Below are positions 7,076 through 15,539 of a stretch of 64,000 nt of DNA, piece after piece (position 1 is the stretch's first letter; every line of letters starts with the position of its first letter). The stretch covers positions 55,970 to 119,969 of the forward strand of contig DXIQ01000003.1 of NCBI GenBank assembly GCA_019112785.1, in the 5' to 3' direction. The notes beneath the pieces are model-generated. The model saw nothing but the letters and a program-made list of their open reading frames with translations. It had not been told where the DNA came from and did no database searches. The stretch is from Candidatus Blautia stercorigallinarum (GTDB taxonomy: Bacteria > Bacillota > Clostridia > Lachnospirales > Lachnospiraceae). Made by a program: the position numbers and the translations under genes.

Positions 7076-8959
7076 TTAAGAGAAATAATAATCTTCTCCA
7101 GCGGGAATTCCCTGGAAAGAATAGTCTTCCAGCACTTCTTTGACCAGATAAGGCTTGTCGGAGATCAGGCCGTTTACCCCCATATCCAGATACTTTCTCA
7201 TATTTTCTTCCATATCTACGGTCCAGACATATACCGGGAGCCAGGCCCGGCGGCAGGAGGAGATAAAGCTGTTGGAGACCATGTTTTCTTCAATGACTAC
7301 AAAGTCGCAGTCCAGGGAAAGAAGGTCCTCCACTGTAGTCTTGCCCAGGTTTCCGAACATACAGCAGCCGGTCTTTAAGGACGGATTTTTCTGGCGGACA
7401 AGCTGGATCAGGTCGAAGTCCAGAGACATAAGGATACAGTCTTTTTCAAAATCGTATTTCTCGATCAGAGCCAGGATCTGATCTACAAGGATTTCCCGTT
7501 CTTTTCCGGAAACCGCTTTTAATTCGATGAGCAGACGGATCTTTCCCTTGGAAAGCCGGAGCAGCTCCTCCAGGGTGGGAACCTGTCCTTCCATGCCATA
7601 CTGAGACAGGGAGATGGACTGAAGTTCTTTCAGAGTAAGGCTGCTGATATTTTTAAACCGGCCTGCCATACGGCTCAGGTTGTCATCATGGGCGGCTACA
7701 GGAACCTGGTCTTTTGTCAGCTGGATATCTACTTCTGCAAAATCTGCTCCGGAATCAATCGCTCCTTTTACTGCCTCCAGGGTATTTTCCACACCCAGAT
7801 CGCTGCCCCTGTGACCGATGGACAGCGGCCTGTGGACAGCGGGAGGTTCCTGAGCGTACTGATACATGGCCGAAAGGCCGGCGGCAAGGACCAGAAGGAC
7901 CATAGGGATCCAGAACTTTTTCAGAAGGGGAACCTCCCTGAAAAGAGGACGGAAATATGCCTGGATTTTACGGATCCTGGAGGATAGAAAAGTTTCTATT
8001 CCAGAAGGAGTCTGAGCAGAAAGCCCGGCTGAGGATAAAAGCACAGGCCCGGTTTCTTCTGGAAAGGGAAGTAAGATCCCTGCAAGAAGTGCAGAAAATC
8101 CCAGGGAAAGAATACAGCGGAGGCTCCAGACCAGTACGCCGGTGAAGGCTGTTTCCTGTGCCTTTCCGGAGAAGAAAAGCAGGCACAGGGTTTTCAGGGG
8201 ATTTTCTTCTATAACAGAGGAAAAATCTCCTGGCAGGATACCGGATTTTCCAAAAAGCAGCTGCCACAGGGCGATAAGGATACCCAGGATAAGAACACCT
8301 TTTATTCCCGCTTTTTTCCAGGTAAAGATACTTTCTTTGCAGCTTTTTCGGAAACTTTTTCCCTTCAGGATCATAATCGGAAGAAGGAAAAGCAGCAGAA
8401 GAAACAGGACAAATAAGAGGGCATAAGCCAGGTCCAGAACAAAATCTCCATACCACCGCTTAGACAGCTCTCCGGTAATGAAATTTGGAATTTCCAGATG
8501 GGGCATAACCGAGGGCACCAGATAGAGATCCTGAAAAGGGAGGAGCAGGATCCCATATACAAAGAGCCCTGGGATATCGCTGAAATTTAAGGAAGATATA
8601 GAATATACAGAGGTCTTCAGAGTATCCTTAAGAGAAAAAGGAAATCCGGCATAGCTCCGATATAAGGAAGTAAAGATAAAGGAAAACTCAAAATATGCCA
8701 GGAAAACGGAAAGGCAGAGGAGCAGGATAATGGCAGCAATTCCCGGAAGGCTGAAAAGGATCTGAAGCATATGGTAATTATACAGGCTGGTGTCTCCGGT
8801 TATTTCCAACATCATAACGAGCAGTTCTTTGATCCCGGGAATGAAAAAGAAAAGGGAGAGGACTTTAAAAGCCAGTTCAAATAAAAACAACTGGGGAAGC
8901 AGGGAAAGAAAACTGTGAAAGATTTTTTTGCTGTGGGTCAGGGATAAGATTTTGCACAT
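7076..8959 (-). CDS. glycerophosphodiester phosphodiesterase with large N-terminal membrane domain
   Basis: A 627-residue protein. Residues 1-370 carry about eight hydrophobic segments, like the membrane domain found fused to GDPD enzymes in Firmicutes. Residues 380-615 are a GDPD TIM barrel with HRGSD (383-387), ENT (391-393), EVD (409-411) and HDDNL (424-428), the conserved catalytic and metal-binding positions, then VPTLEELL and LIELK further on. It should cleave glycerophosphodiesters to glycerol-3-phosphate and an alcohol at the membrane. Known relatives may act on lipids or teichoic acid turnover. The start ATG has GGAGG six bases upstream. The next minus-strand gene upstream is only 29 bases away, so the two are probably one transcript. 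Confidence 0.9.
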   Translation of the reverse strand: MCKILSLTHSKKIFHSFLSLLPQLFLFELAFKVLSLFFFIPGIKELLVMMLEITGDTSLYNYHMLQILFSLPGIAAIILLLCLSVFLAYFEFSFIFTSLYRSYAGFPFSLKDTLKTSVYSISSLNFSDIPGLFVYGILLLPFQDLYLVPSVMPHLEIPNFITGELSKRWYGDFVLDLAYALLFVLFLLLLFLLPIMILKGKSFRKSCKESIFTWKKAGIKGVLILGILIALWQLLFGKSGILPGDFSSVIEENPLKTLCLLFFSGKAQETAFTGVLVWSLRCILSLGFSALLAGILLPFPEETGPVLLSSAGLSAQTPSGIETFLSSRIRKIQAYFRPLFREVPLLKKFWIPMVLLVLAAGLSAMYQYAQEPPAVHRPLSIGHRGSDLGVENTLEAVKGAIDSGADFAEVDIQLTKDQVPVAAHDDNLSRMAGRFKNISSLTLKELQSISLSQYGMEGQVPTLEELLRLSKGKIRLLIELKAVSGKEREILVDQILALIEKYDFEKDCILMSLDFDLIQLVRQKNPSLKTGCCMFGNLGKTTVEDLLSLDCDFVVIEENMVSNSFISSCRRAWLPVYVWTVDMEENMRKYLDMGVNGLISDKPYLVKEVLEDYSFQGIPAGEDYYFS

Positions 8960-8988
8960 AAGAAACCTCCGGTAAATATTTCAGATTT

Positions 8989-9579
8989 TTAAAACAGAGC
9001 GGTGAGATTTTCCAGGATCAGAGCGCCGCCCAGGCTGTAGGCCAGCAGAGAGAAGGGCCTTCCCAGCAAGGTGAAAACCAGATATTTTTTCATGGACATG
9101 GAAGTCAGCCCTGCTATCAGACATAACAGATCGTCAGGCATACTTGGAAGAATCAAAGCCAGAAGAAAGAATATATCGAATTTCTTTCCCTTTTCTGTCC
9201 AGGAAATGTATTTCTGAAAAGTTTCTTCTGATACAAACTTTAAAAGAAAGGTCTGTCCATAGTGTCTTGCCAGAAGAAAACTGATCACAGATCCTGTGAC
9301 CATTCCGGCATAGTTCAGAAAGAAGCCGTACAGGGGGCCGAACATTGCTACGCCGATGATACAGCTGACGCCGCCGGGAACTACCGGGATCACTACCTGT
9401 ATGGTCTGCAGCAGGAGAAAACACAGCGGGGCCAGGACACCTGTCTGACGGAGAAACTGTTCCATGGCTTTCCGTGAAGAGAAGATCCCGCTTTGAAGTC
9501 CTGCACCGAGAAGCAGGAGGAGAATCGTGGTTCCGATGATGGTCAGTCTGTTTTCTTCAAATTTTTTTGCCAGTGTCAT
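8989..9579 (-). CDS. TVP38/TMEM64 (VTT domain) family membrane protein
   Basis: A 196-residue membrane protein with about six hydrophobic segments. The conserved core FGPLYGFFLNYAGMVTGS (about 85-102), LLARHYG, and the later LPSMPDDLLCLIAGLTSM (about 144-161) match the VTT/SNARE-associated domain of the YdjX-YdjZ/DedA-like proteins. These are thought to act in lipid or undecaprenyl-phosphate flipping, but bacterial substrates are mostly unproven. AAGAAGG lies upstream of the ATG. It is directly upstream of the GDPD gene on the same strand, so the pair may both concern membrane lipid handling. Confidence 0.88.
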   Translation of the reverse strand: MTLAKKFEENRLTIIGTTILLLLLGAGLQSGIFSSRKAMEQFLRQTGVLAPLCFLLLQTIQVVIPVVPGGVSCIIGVAMFGPLYGFFLNYAGMVTGSVISFLLARHYGQTFLLKFVSEETFQKYISWTEKGKKFDIFFLLALILPSMPDDLLCLIAGLTSMSMKKYLVFTLLGRPFSLLAYSLGGALILENLTALF

Positions 9580-9644
9580 GAGATATGCCTTCTTTCTGTT
9601 CTATATTTTTCAATCTTTATGGATCGGATATTTTGCCGGAAACT

Positions 9645-9881
9645 TTATAGTGCTGTAGTCTGTCTGGTGGGGATTGTAAGGGAAAATTCCTCTTTCCGGT
9701 GCAGAGCGTTCATCTTTCTGATAAAAAGCCACAGTCCGGGTCCGGCCAGAAGAAAAAAGATCCCTCCGTTTACTGCCAGATCCTCAAGGATCTGGAAGAA
9801 TCTTGGCAGAGTAGTGAGAAAAGCCAGGGCCAGAAGGGCTGTGGATATATAGAATTTATAGAGTGCAGATTTCTTTTTCAT
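9645..9881 (-). CDS. small membrane protein, 78 residues, unknown
   Basis: The start at 9881 has GGGAGGTAAATCTT upstream; the frame runs open to 10016, but those extra codons have no ribosome binding site. The product begins MKKKSALYKFYISTALLALAFL and has two hydrophobic segments (about 10-24 and 37-53) linked by a short loop, then a polar tail. I do not recognise a family. It lies 65 bases upstream of the TVP38 gene on the same strand. Function unknown. Confidence 0.6.
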   Translation of the reverse strand: MKKKSALYKFYISTALLALAFLTTLPRFFQILEDLAVNGGIFFLLAGPGLWLFIRKMNALHRKEEFSLTIPTRQTTAL

Positions 9882-10009
9882 AAGATTTACCTCCCATAGG
9901 TGTCTGTTTTCTTTTGATGGTTTTATCATAGCAGGGGAAGGTCTCACTATTATTTCAATTTTCCAGGAAAATGTTGCAGTTTTGTGATATTTTCCTTTTT
10001 TCCTCTGCC

Positions 10010-10038
10010 TTGCCACCTCCCTCGTTTCATGGTAGTAT
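10010..10038 (+). promoter_or_regulatory. putative sigma-A promoter for the methyltransferase-hslO-nadE operon
   Basis: TTGCCA (10010-10015), a 17-base spacer, then TAGTAT (10033-10038). The start of the family A repeat lies immediately downstream, so that repeat would be transcribed as a 5' leader of the operon. Confidence 0.4.
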
Positions 10039-10054
10039 TAGGAAGAGTCAAAGA

Positions 10055-10113
10055 CCCTCGCGGCAGTCGCCAAATGGACATGCCGGCATGTCCGCTTGGC
10101 TCGTTGCCCGCGG
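10055..10113 (+). repeat. palindromic repeat, family A copy 1
   Basis: An outer pair CCCTCGCGGCA / TGCCCGCGGG encloses an inner stem GCCAA...TTGGC (10069-10100). That stem in turn contains the perfect 18-bp palindrome at 10076-10093 (GGACATGCC and its complement). The framing words TCGCCAAATG and CGCTTGGCTC recur in three other places in the window (20689-20766, 20767-20843 and, inverted, 29524-29580). The repeat lies between a promoter and the methyltransferase start, so it should form a leader hairpin. Confidence 0.75.
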
Positions 10114-10135
10114 GAATGAATAAGGAGAGAAATCT

Positions 10136-10906
10136 ATGAGTTCTTACGAGAGTTTTGCCAGGGTCTATGACCTGTTTATGGACAATATTCCCTATGAAGA
10201 GTGGTGCGGATATCTTACCGGGCTTTTAGAAGACCAGGGGATCCGGGACGGACTGGTCCTGGAGCTGGGCTGCGGGACAGGAAATATGACCCGTCTTCTG
10301 GCCGGAAAGGGATACGATATGATCGGTGTGGACAATTCTGTGGACATGCTGGAGATCGCCATGGAGAAGAAGGAAGAAGAAGGACAGGATATCCTCTATC
10401 TCCTTCAGGACATGCGGGAATTTGAACTTTACGGCACTGTCCGGGCAGTGGTGTCTGTCTGCGACAGCATGAATTATCTAACGGAAGAAGAGGATCTGCT
10501 GGAGGTGTTCCGGCTGGTAAACAACTATCTGGATCCCGGCGGGATTTTTATTTTTGACCTGAATACAGAATACAAATATGAAGAGATCCTGGGAGAGGCT
10601 ACTATAGCCGAGGATCGGGAAGACGCCAGTTTTATCTGGGATAATTATTACGATCCAGAGGAACAGATCAACGAATATGATCTGGCTCTTTTTATCCCGG
10701 TGGAAAAGGATGGGGAGACTCTTTACCGAAAATATGAAGAGACTCATTATCAGAAAGCCTATTCTCTGGAAAAGGTGAAGGAACTGTTGGCAAAGGCAGG
10801 AATGGAATTTGTAGACGCTTACGACGCCTTTACCAGGAATCCGGTGAAAGAGGACAGTGAGAGGATCTACATACTTGCCAGAGAAAAGGGAAAGAAAAAT
10901 ATTTAA
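10136..10906 (+). CDS. class I SAM-dependent methyltransferase
   Basis: A 256-residue cytosolic protein with methyltransferase motif I VLELGCGTGN at residues 41-50, the acidic residue binding the SAM ribose at GVDNS (about 64-68), and the D-M-R-E motif (about 91-94). The C-terminal half is typical of Firmicutes homologues annotated as YqeM/YrrT-like small-molecule or tRNA methyltransferases. The substrate is unknown. The start has AAGGAGAG upstream. It is the first gene of an operon with hslO (23-base gap), nadE and an alcohol dehydrogenase. Confidence 0.88.
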   Translation: MSSYESFARVYDLFMDNIPYEEWCGYLTGLLEDQGIRDGLVLELGCGTGNMTRLLAGKGYDMIGVDNSVDMLEIAMEKKEEEGQDILYLLQDMREFELYGTVRAVVSVCDSMNYLTEEEDLLEVFRLVNNYLDPGGIFIFDLNTEYKYEEILGEATIAEDREDASFIWDNYYDPEEQINEYDLALFIPVEKDGETLYRKYEETHYQKAYSLEKVKELLAKAGMEFVDAYDAFTRNPVKEDSERIYILAREKGKKNI

Positions 10907-10929
10907 GATATAAAGAGGAGATTTAAAAT

Positions 10930-11811
10930 ATGGGAGATTATATTGTAAGGGCCACAGCGGCTAATTATCAGATCAGGGCATTCGCGGCTACTACCAGGGA
11001 TCTGGTGGAGTATGCCAGAGCAGCCCATAATACCAGCCCGGTGGCTACAGCGGCTCTGGGCCGTCTGCTTACAGCGGGAGCTATGATGGGCGTGATGATG
11101 AAAGGAGAGAAGGATCTGCTGACCCTGCAGATCAAGGCGGGAGGTCCTCTGGAGGGCATTACCGTTACTGCAGATTCCAAGGGAAACGTAAAAGGATATG
11201 TGGGAAACCCCAATGTGGTCCTTCACGCCAATGCCCAGGGAAAACTGGATGTGGCAGGTGCTGTAGGCGTGGGCTTTATGAACGTGATCAAAGACATGGG
11301 CATGAAAGAGCCTTATGTAGGGCAGACAGTGCTCCAGACAAGCGAGATCGCAGAGGACCTTACCTACTACTTTGCTACTAGCGAGCAGGTACCTTCTTCA
11401 GTGGGTCTGGGCGTATTGATGGAAAAGGACAATACTGTGAAGCAGGCAGGGGGCTTTATCATCCAGCTTATGCCTTTCACAGAGGAAGCAGTGATCAGCC
11501 GTCTGGAGGAAAATCTGAAGAAAGTGACTTCTGTCACAGCTCTTCTGGAAGAAGGGCATACACCGGAAAGTCTTCTGGAACTTCTGCTGGAGGGATTTGA
11601 CATTGAATTTAACGATAGGATCCCTACCCAGTTCCACTGTAACTGCAGCAAAGAGAGAGTGGAGAGAGCCCTGATCAGTATTGGGAAAAAAGACATTCAG
11701 GAAATGATCGATGAAGGAAAAGAAATCGAGATGAACTGTCATTTCTGCAATAAAAATTATACCTTTACCGTAGATGAACTGAAACGGATCTTAAAGGAAT
11801 GTAAAAGATAA
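10930..11811 (+). CDS. hslO: Hsp33 redox-regulated chaperone
   Basis: A 293-residue protein of normal family length. The C-terminal zinc-binding redox switch is complete: C237-x-C239 and C270-x-x-C273. Oxidation of these cysteines releases zinc and turns Hsp33 into a holdase for unfolding proteins during oxidative stress. The N-terminal domain begins GDYIVRATAANYQIRAFA, typical of the family. AGAGGAG is upstream of the start. It is co-transcribed with the methyltransferase before it and nadE 19 bases after it. Confidence 0.97.
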   Translation: MGDYIVRATAANYQIRAFAATTRDLVEYARAAHNTSPVATAALGRLLTAGAMMGVMMKGEKDLLTLQIKAGGPLEGITVTADSKGNVKGYVGNPNVVLHANAQGKLDVAGAVGVGFMNVIKDMGMKEPYVGQTVLQTSEIAEDLTYYFATSEQVPSSVGLGVLMEKDNTVKQAGGFIIQLMPFTEEAVISRLEENLKKVTSVTALLEEGHTPESLLELLLEGFDIEFNDRIPTQFHCNCSKERVERALISIGKKDIQEMIDEGKEIEMNCHFCNKNYTFTVDELKRILKECKR

Positions 11812-11830
11812 AAGAGAGGTTTGGCGGAAG

Positions 11831-13747
11831 ATGAAAGATGGATTTATAAAGGCGGCAGCGGCAGCTATTGACGTCCGTGTGGCCGACTGTATTCATAATA
11901 CAGATGAGATCATTAAGAAAGCCAGGGAGCTTTCTCAGAGAGGAGCCAGGATCCTGGTATTCCCGGAGCTTTCTATTACCGGCTATACCTGTCAGGATCT
12001 GTTCTGGCAGGAGACTCTCCTTGGCAGCGCCAGGGAGCAGCTTTTAAGAGCGGCAGAGGAATTAAAAGATGTGCCCGGACTGATCTTTGTGGGTCTGCCC
12101 TATGTATATCATGGGAAGCTTTATAATGTGGCGGCAGCCATAAACCAGGGAGAGATCCTGGGTCTGGTCCCCAAGGAGTACCTGCCGAATTATGGAGAGT
12201 TTTATGAGGCAAGGCATTTTTCTTCCGGGAAAAACCTCTGGGGATATACGGATTTGGGAGGAAAGCAGGTGCCTGTGATGGAAAAACTGCTGTTTTCCTG
12301 CAGGGAAATGCCGGGCCTTACCGTGGCTGCGGAGATCTGCGAGGATCTGTGGGCGGCTGCTCCTCCAAGCGTAGCTCACGCCATGGCCGGGGCAAATGTG
12401 ATCGTAAACCTTTCCGCCAGTGATGAGACTGTAGGGAAAGCGGACTACAGACGGGAGCTGGTAAAGAGCCAGTCTGCCAGACTGCTGTGCGCCTATATTT
12501 ACGCTACTGCCGGATACGGAGAGTCTACCCAGGATCTGGTTTTCGGCGGCCAGCACCTGATCTGTGAAAACGGTGTGGTGTTAAAAGAGGCGGAAATGTT
12601 CCAGAACCAGTCAGCAGAGGCAGTTCTGGATATCAACCGTTTATCAGAAGAACGGAGAAGGATCTCTACCTGGCATGAGGAAAAGAGAGAAGGATATCTC
12701 ACAGTAGAGTTTTCCCTTCCTGTGGAGGAGACAAAGCTGGAGCGGTTTATCGATCCAAATCCTTTTGTGCCGGACAGCCGGGGAGAAAGAGACAAGCGTT
12801 GTAATGAGATCCTGATGATCCAGGCTATGGGACTGAAGAAGAGGCTGGAGCATACCCACTGCAAAAGAGCGGTGCTGGGAATCTCAGGAGGTCTGGATTC
12901 CACATTGGCTCTCCTGGTCACTGCCAGGGCCTTTGATCTTCTGGGAATGGGAAGAGAGCATATCACTGCGGTGACCATGCCCTGCTTCGGCACCACGGAC
13001 AGGACTTATACCAACGCCTGCGAATTGACCAGACGGCTGGGAGCAACCCTTATGGAAGTGGATATCAAGAAAGCAGTACTTCAGCATTTTTCAGATATCG
13101 GCCATGATGAAAATGTTCATGACGTGACTTACGAAAACTCCCAGGCCAGGGAGCGTACCCAGGTGATCATGGATATTGCCAACCAGCAGGGAGGCATGGT
13201 AGTAGGAACGGGAGACCTTTCAGAGCTGGCTCTTGGCTGGGCTACCTATAATGGGGATCATATGTCCATGTATGGAGTAAATGCTTCAGTGCCAAAGACT
13301 CTGGTCCGCCATCTGGTACGGTATTACGCAGATACCTGCAAAGAAGAAAAACTGTCCCAGATCCTTCTGGATATCCTGGATACTCCGGTAAGCCCGGAGC
13401 TTCTTCCACCAAAGGATGGGGTGATCTCTCAGAAGACGGAAGATCTGGTAGGGCCTTATGAGCTTCATGATTTTTTCTTATACCAGATGCTCCGTTTCCA
13501 TTTCAGACCGGGTAAGATCTACCGCATGGCAAAGGCGGCTTTTGCCGGCGTTTACGAGCCGGAAGTGATCATGAAGTGGCTGAAGACCTTTTATTCCAGA
13601 TTTTTTGCCCAGCAGTTCAAGCGTTCCTGTCTTCCCGATGGACCTAAAGTGGGAAGCGTAGCCGTATCTCCAAGAGGAGACCTCCGGATGCCCAGCGACG
13701 CCTGTGTACGGATCTGGATGGAGGAGCTGGAGAAGATTCAGGAGTAA
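11831..13747 (+). CDS. nadE: glutamine-dependent NAD+ synthetase
   Basis: A 638-residue two-domain enzyme. The N-terminal nitrilase-type glutaminase domain shows its catalytic Glu in FPELSITGYTCQDL, the Lys in VPKEYLPNYGEF and the Cys in AEICEDLW. The C-terminal synthetase domain has the pyrophosphate loop GISGGLDSTLAL near residue 352. It makes NAD+ from deamido-NAD+, ATP and ammonia drawn from glutamine. Length and order of domains match the long bacterial form. GAGAGG and GGCGGAAG precede the start. The alcohol dehydrogenase gene starts 16 bases after its stop. Confidence 0.97.
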   Translation: MKDGFIKAAAAAIDVRVADCIHNTDEIIKKARELSQRGARILVFPELSITGYTCQDLFWQETLLGSAREQLLRAAEELKDVPGLIFVGLPYVYHGKLYNVAAAINQGEILGLVPKEYLPNYGEFYEARHFSSGKNLWGYTDLGGKQVPVMEKLLFSCREMPGLTVAAEICEDLWAAAPPSVAHAMAGANVIVNLSASDETVGKADYRRELVKSQSARLLCAYIYATAGYGESTQDLVFGGQHLICENGVVLKEAEMFQNQSAEAVLDINRLSEERRRISTWHEEKREGYLTVEFSLPVEETKLERFIDPNPFVPDSRGERDKRCNEILMIQAMGLKKRLEHTHCKRAVLGISGGLDSTLALLVTARAFDLLGMGREHITAVTMPCFGTTDRTYTNACELTRRLGATLMEVDIKKAVLQHFSDIGHDENVHDVTYENSQARERTQVIMDIANQQGGMVVGTGDLSELALGWATYNGDHMSMYGVNASVPKTLVRHLVRYYADTCKEEKLSQILLDILDTPVSPELLPPKDGVISQKTEDLVGPYELHDFFLYQMLRFHFRPGKIYRMAKAAFAGVYEPEVIMKWLKTFYSRFFAQQFKRSCLPDGPKVGSVAVSPRGDLRMPSDACVRIWMEELEKIQE

Positions 13748-13763
13748 AAGAAAGGCGGCAACT

Positions 13764-14825
13764 ATGAAGGCGGTAGTTTTTGAAGAAAAAGGAAAACTGA
13801 TCCTTACAGAACGGCCAAAACCCTGTCTGGAAAAGGATACCGATGTTTTGGTAAAAGTGACCCTTACCACCATCTGTTCCAGCGATATCCATATCAAACA
13901 TGGAGCGGTGGCAAATGCTGTGCCGGGAACTATCCTGGGCCATGAGTTTGTGGGCGTGGTGGAGGAAATCGGAAAAGAAGTGAAAAAGGTAAAACCGGGA
14001 GACCGGGTAGCAGTGAATGTGGAGACTTTTTGCGGAAGCTGCTTTTACTGTGAGAGAGGCTTTGTAAATAACTGCAGCGATCCTCTGGGCGGCTGGGCCC
14101 TGGGGTGCCGGATCGACGGAGGACAGGCGGAGTATGTGCGGATCCCTTATGGAGACAACGGTCTTACCAAAATCCCCGACAGTGTGTCAGATGAAGCCGC
14201 TCTTTTCACCGGGGATCTTCTGTCTACCGGTTACTGGGCTTCCAGGATCGGAGAGATCAGCAAAGGAGACACTGTGGCGGTGATCGGGGCAGGACCTGCG
14301 GGACTTTGTACCATGATGTGCGCCAGACTTTATGACCCAGGTAAGATCATTGCCCTGGATACAGACGAGAACCGGCTGAAAGTGGCTAAAGAGAATCACC
14401 TGGCGGATTATTGCATAAATCCAGGTAAAGTTTCAGAAAAGGGCCTGGAGGCCCGGATCCGAGAGCTGTCTTGCGGGCGGGGAGCAGACAGGGTCTTTGA
14501 AGTGGCTGGAGGAAAAGATACCTTTCAGACGGCCTGGAAGATCGCAAGGCCAAATGCAGTGGTAACTCTGGTGGCAATGTATGAAGAGGACCAGCAGCTG
14601 CCCCTGCCTTCCATGTATGGAAAGAATCTGGTCTTTAAGACAGGGGGAGTAGATGGCTGCTATTGTGAACAGATCATGGATCTGATCCAAAAGGGAAAGC
14701 TGGATACCAGCCCGCTGATCACCCACCGGACGACGCTGGAGCATATTATGGAGGCTTATGAGATTTTTGAAAAGAAACAGGACGGCGTGATCAAATTTGC
14801 GATCAAGGCGGGGCTGCCTCATTAA
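13764..14825 (+). CDS. zinc-dependent medium-chain alcohol dehydrogenase
   Basis: A 353-residue protein of the MDR superfamily. Catalytic-zinc ligands are C38 and H60-E61 (GHEF). The structural zinc site has C90, C93, C96 and C104. The Rossmann motif VIGAGPAG follows near 173. It should oxidise a primary or secondary alcohol with NAD(P). The pattern resembles bacterial isopropanol/butanediol-type dehydrogenases, but the substrate cannot be assigned. The start is the ATG at 13764 behind AAAGGCGG; earlier in-frame codons overlap nadE and lack a ribosome binding site. It is the last gene of the operon; a large palindromic repeat begins two bases after the stop. Confidence 0.92.
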   Translation: MKAVVFEEKGKLILTERPKPCLEKDTDVLVKVTLTTICSSDIHIKHGAVANAVPGTILGHEFVGVVEEIGKEVKKVKPGDRVAVNVETFCGSCFYCERGFVNNCSDPLGGWALGCRIDGGQAEYVRIPYGDNGLTKIPDSVSDEAALFTGDLLSTGYWASRIGEISKGDTVAVIGAGPAGLCTMMCARLYDPGKIIALDTDENRLKVAKENHLADYCINPGKVSEKGLEARIRELSCGRGADRVFEVAGGKDTFQTAWKIARPNAVVTLVAMYEEDQQLPLPSMYGKNLVFKTGGVDGCYCEQIMDLIQKGKLDTSPLITHRTTLEHIMEAYEIFEKKQDGVIKFAIKAGLPH

Positions 14826-14826
14826 A

Positions 14827-15060
14827 CAGTACACTAGAATATTTGTACATTTTATTGTTCGGTCTGTGACTATCGCATTAATCGAAACCGAGAAGATTTA
14901 TACATTTTATTGCTCAGTCTGTGCCGCTTTGAGCCTGTGGTCTCAAAGCTATGCTCGACAAATTCGCATAAAATGTATAAATCTTCCAGACATATGTTTA
15001 ATGCGATAGCTTCTCGATAATTAGCATAAAATATACAAATATTCCGGATATATGTTTCAT
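14827..15060. repeat. nested palindromic element, family B inside family B
   Basis: The outer arms 14837-14856 and 15026-15045 are reverse complements with one mismatch. Inside them are CTATCGCATTAA (14870-14881) / TTAATGCGATAG (14998-15009), then GAAGATTTATACATTTTAT / ATAAAATGTATAAATCTTC (about 14892-14986), then the apex CTTTGAG / CTCAAAG. Outer and inner arms are also direct repeats of each other on both sides (for example ATTTRTACATTTTATTG at 14841 and 14896). This is what one expects if a copy of the element had inserted into another copy. The region has no gene. Confidence 0.75.
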
Positions 15061-15101
15061 GAGGCAGCCTTATATAAAAAAGGAAAAAAGGAAGGCGCGA
15101 C

Positions 15102-15470
15102 ATGGGTGTTAAACAGGATTATCTTATGCGTATGATCAATGATGTGGTCCGGGGCCTGGCTCTGGTCCTGACGGGACAGCGGGAGGTCCGCTATGAACTG
15201 CCTGTGGAGGAAGAGCGGACAGAGGAAGAAAAGCTCTATGCCCGGATACTGGAGATGGCAGACCGGGGCGAGATCAATGAAGCGGAAAATATTCTTCTGG
15301 GAGATTTCCCCGAGAACACACCGGGATACGGGATCATGGTAGCGGATTTTTATCAGCATTTAGATGAATTTGAGGATGATTTCCTGGAGGAGCATGATTA
15401 CTCCAGAGAAGAGGTTCTGGAAGGACTGGAAAGCCTGGCTGAGGAGTATGGATTGACCGAAAGATCCTAA
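15102..15470 (+). CDS. DUF6483 family protein
   Basis: A 122-residue soluble, acidic protein starting MGVKQDYLMRMINDVVRGLA, an opening I associate with the DUF6483 family of Firmicutes. It is all-helical looking, with EERTEEEKLYARILEMADRG in the middle, similar in feel to a helical repeat. No catalytic motif is visible. GGAAGGCG lies upstream of the start. The nested palindrome lies directly upstream. Function unknown. Confidence 0.65.
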   Translation: MGVKQDYLMRMINDVVRGLALVLTGQREVRYELPVEEERTEEEKLYARILEMADRGEINEAENILLGDFPENTPGYGIMVADFYQHLDEFEDDFLEEHDYSREEVLEGLESLAEEYGLTERS

Positions 15471-15539
15471 AACTTTAAAGAGAAGGTTCGATAAAACAGA
15501 AGAGAATAGCAAAACATAGAGGAACAGGGAGGTATCAAA

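Noticed and set aside
6858..7079. 73-codon open frame between the UroD-family gene and the GDPD gene
   Set aside because: No ribosome binding site and no recognisable feature. The 256-base gap shows only weak hairpins without a clear terminator.
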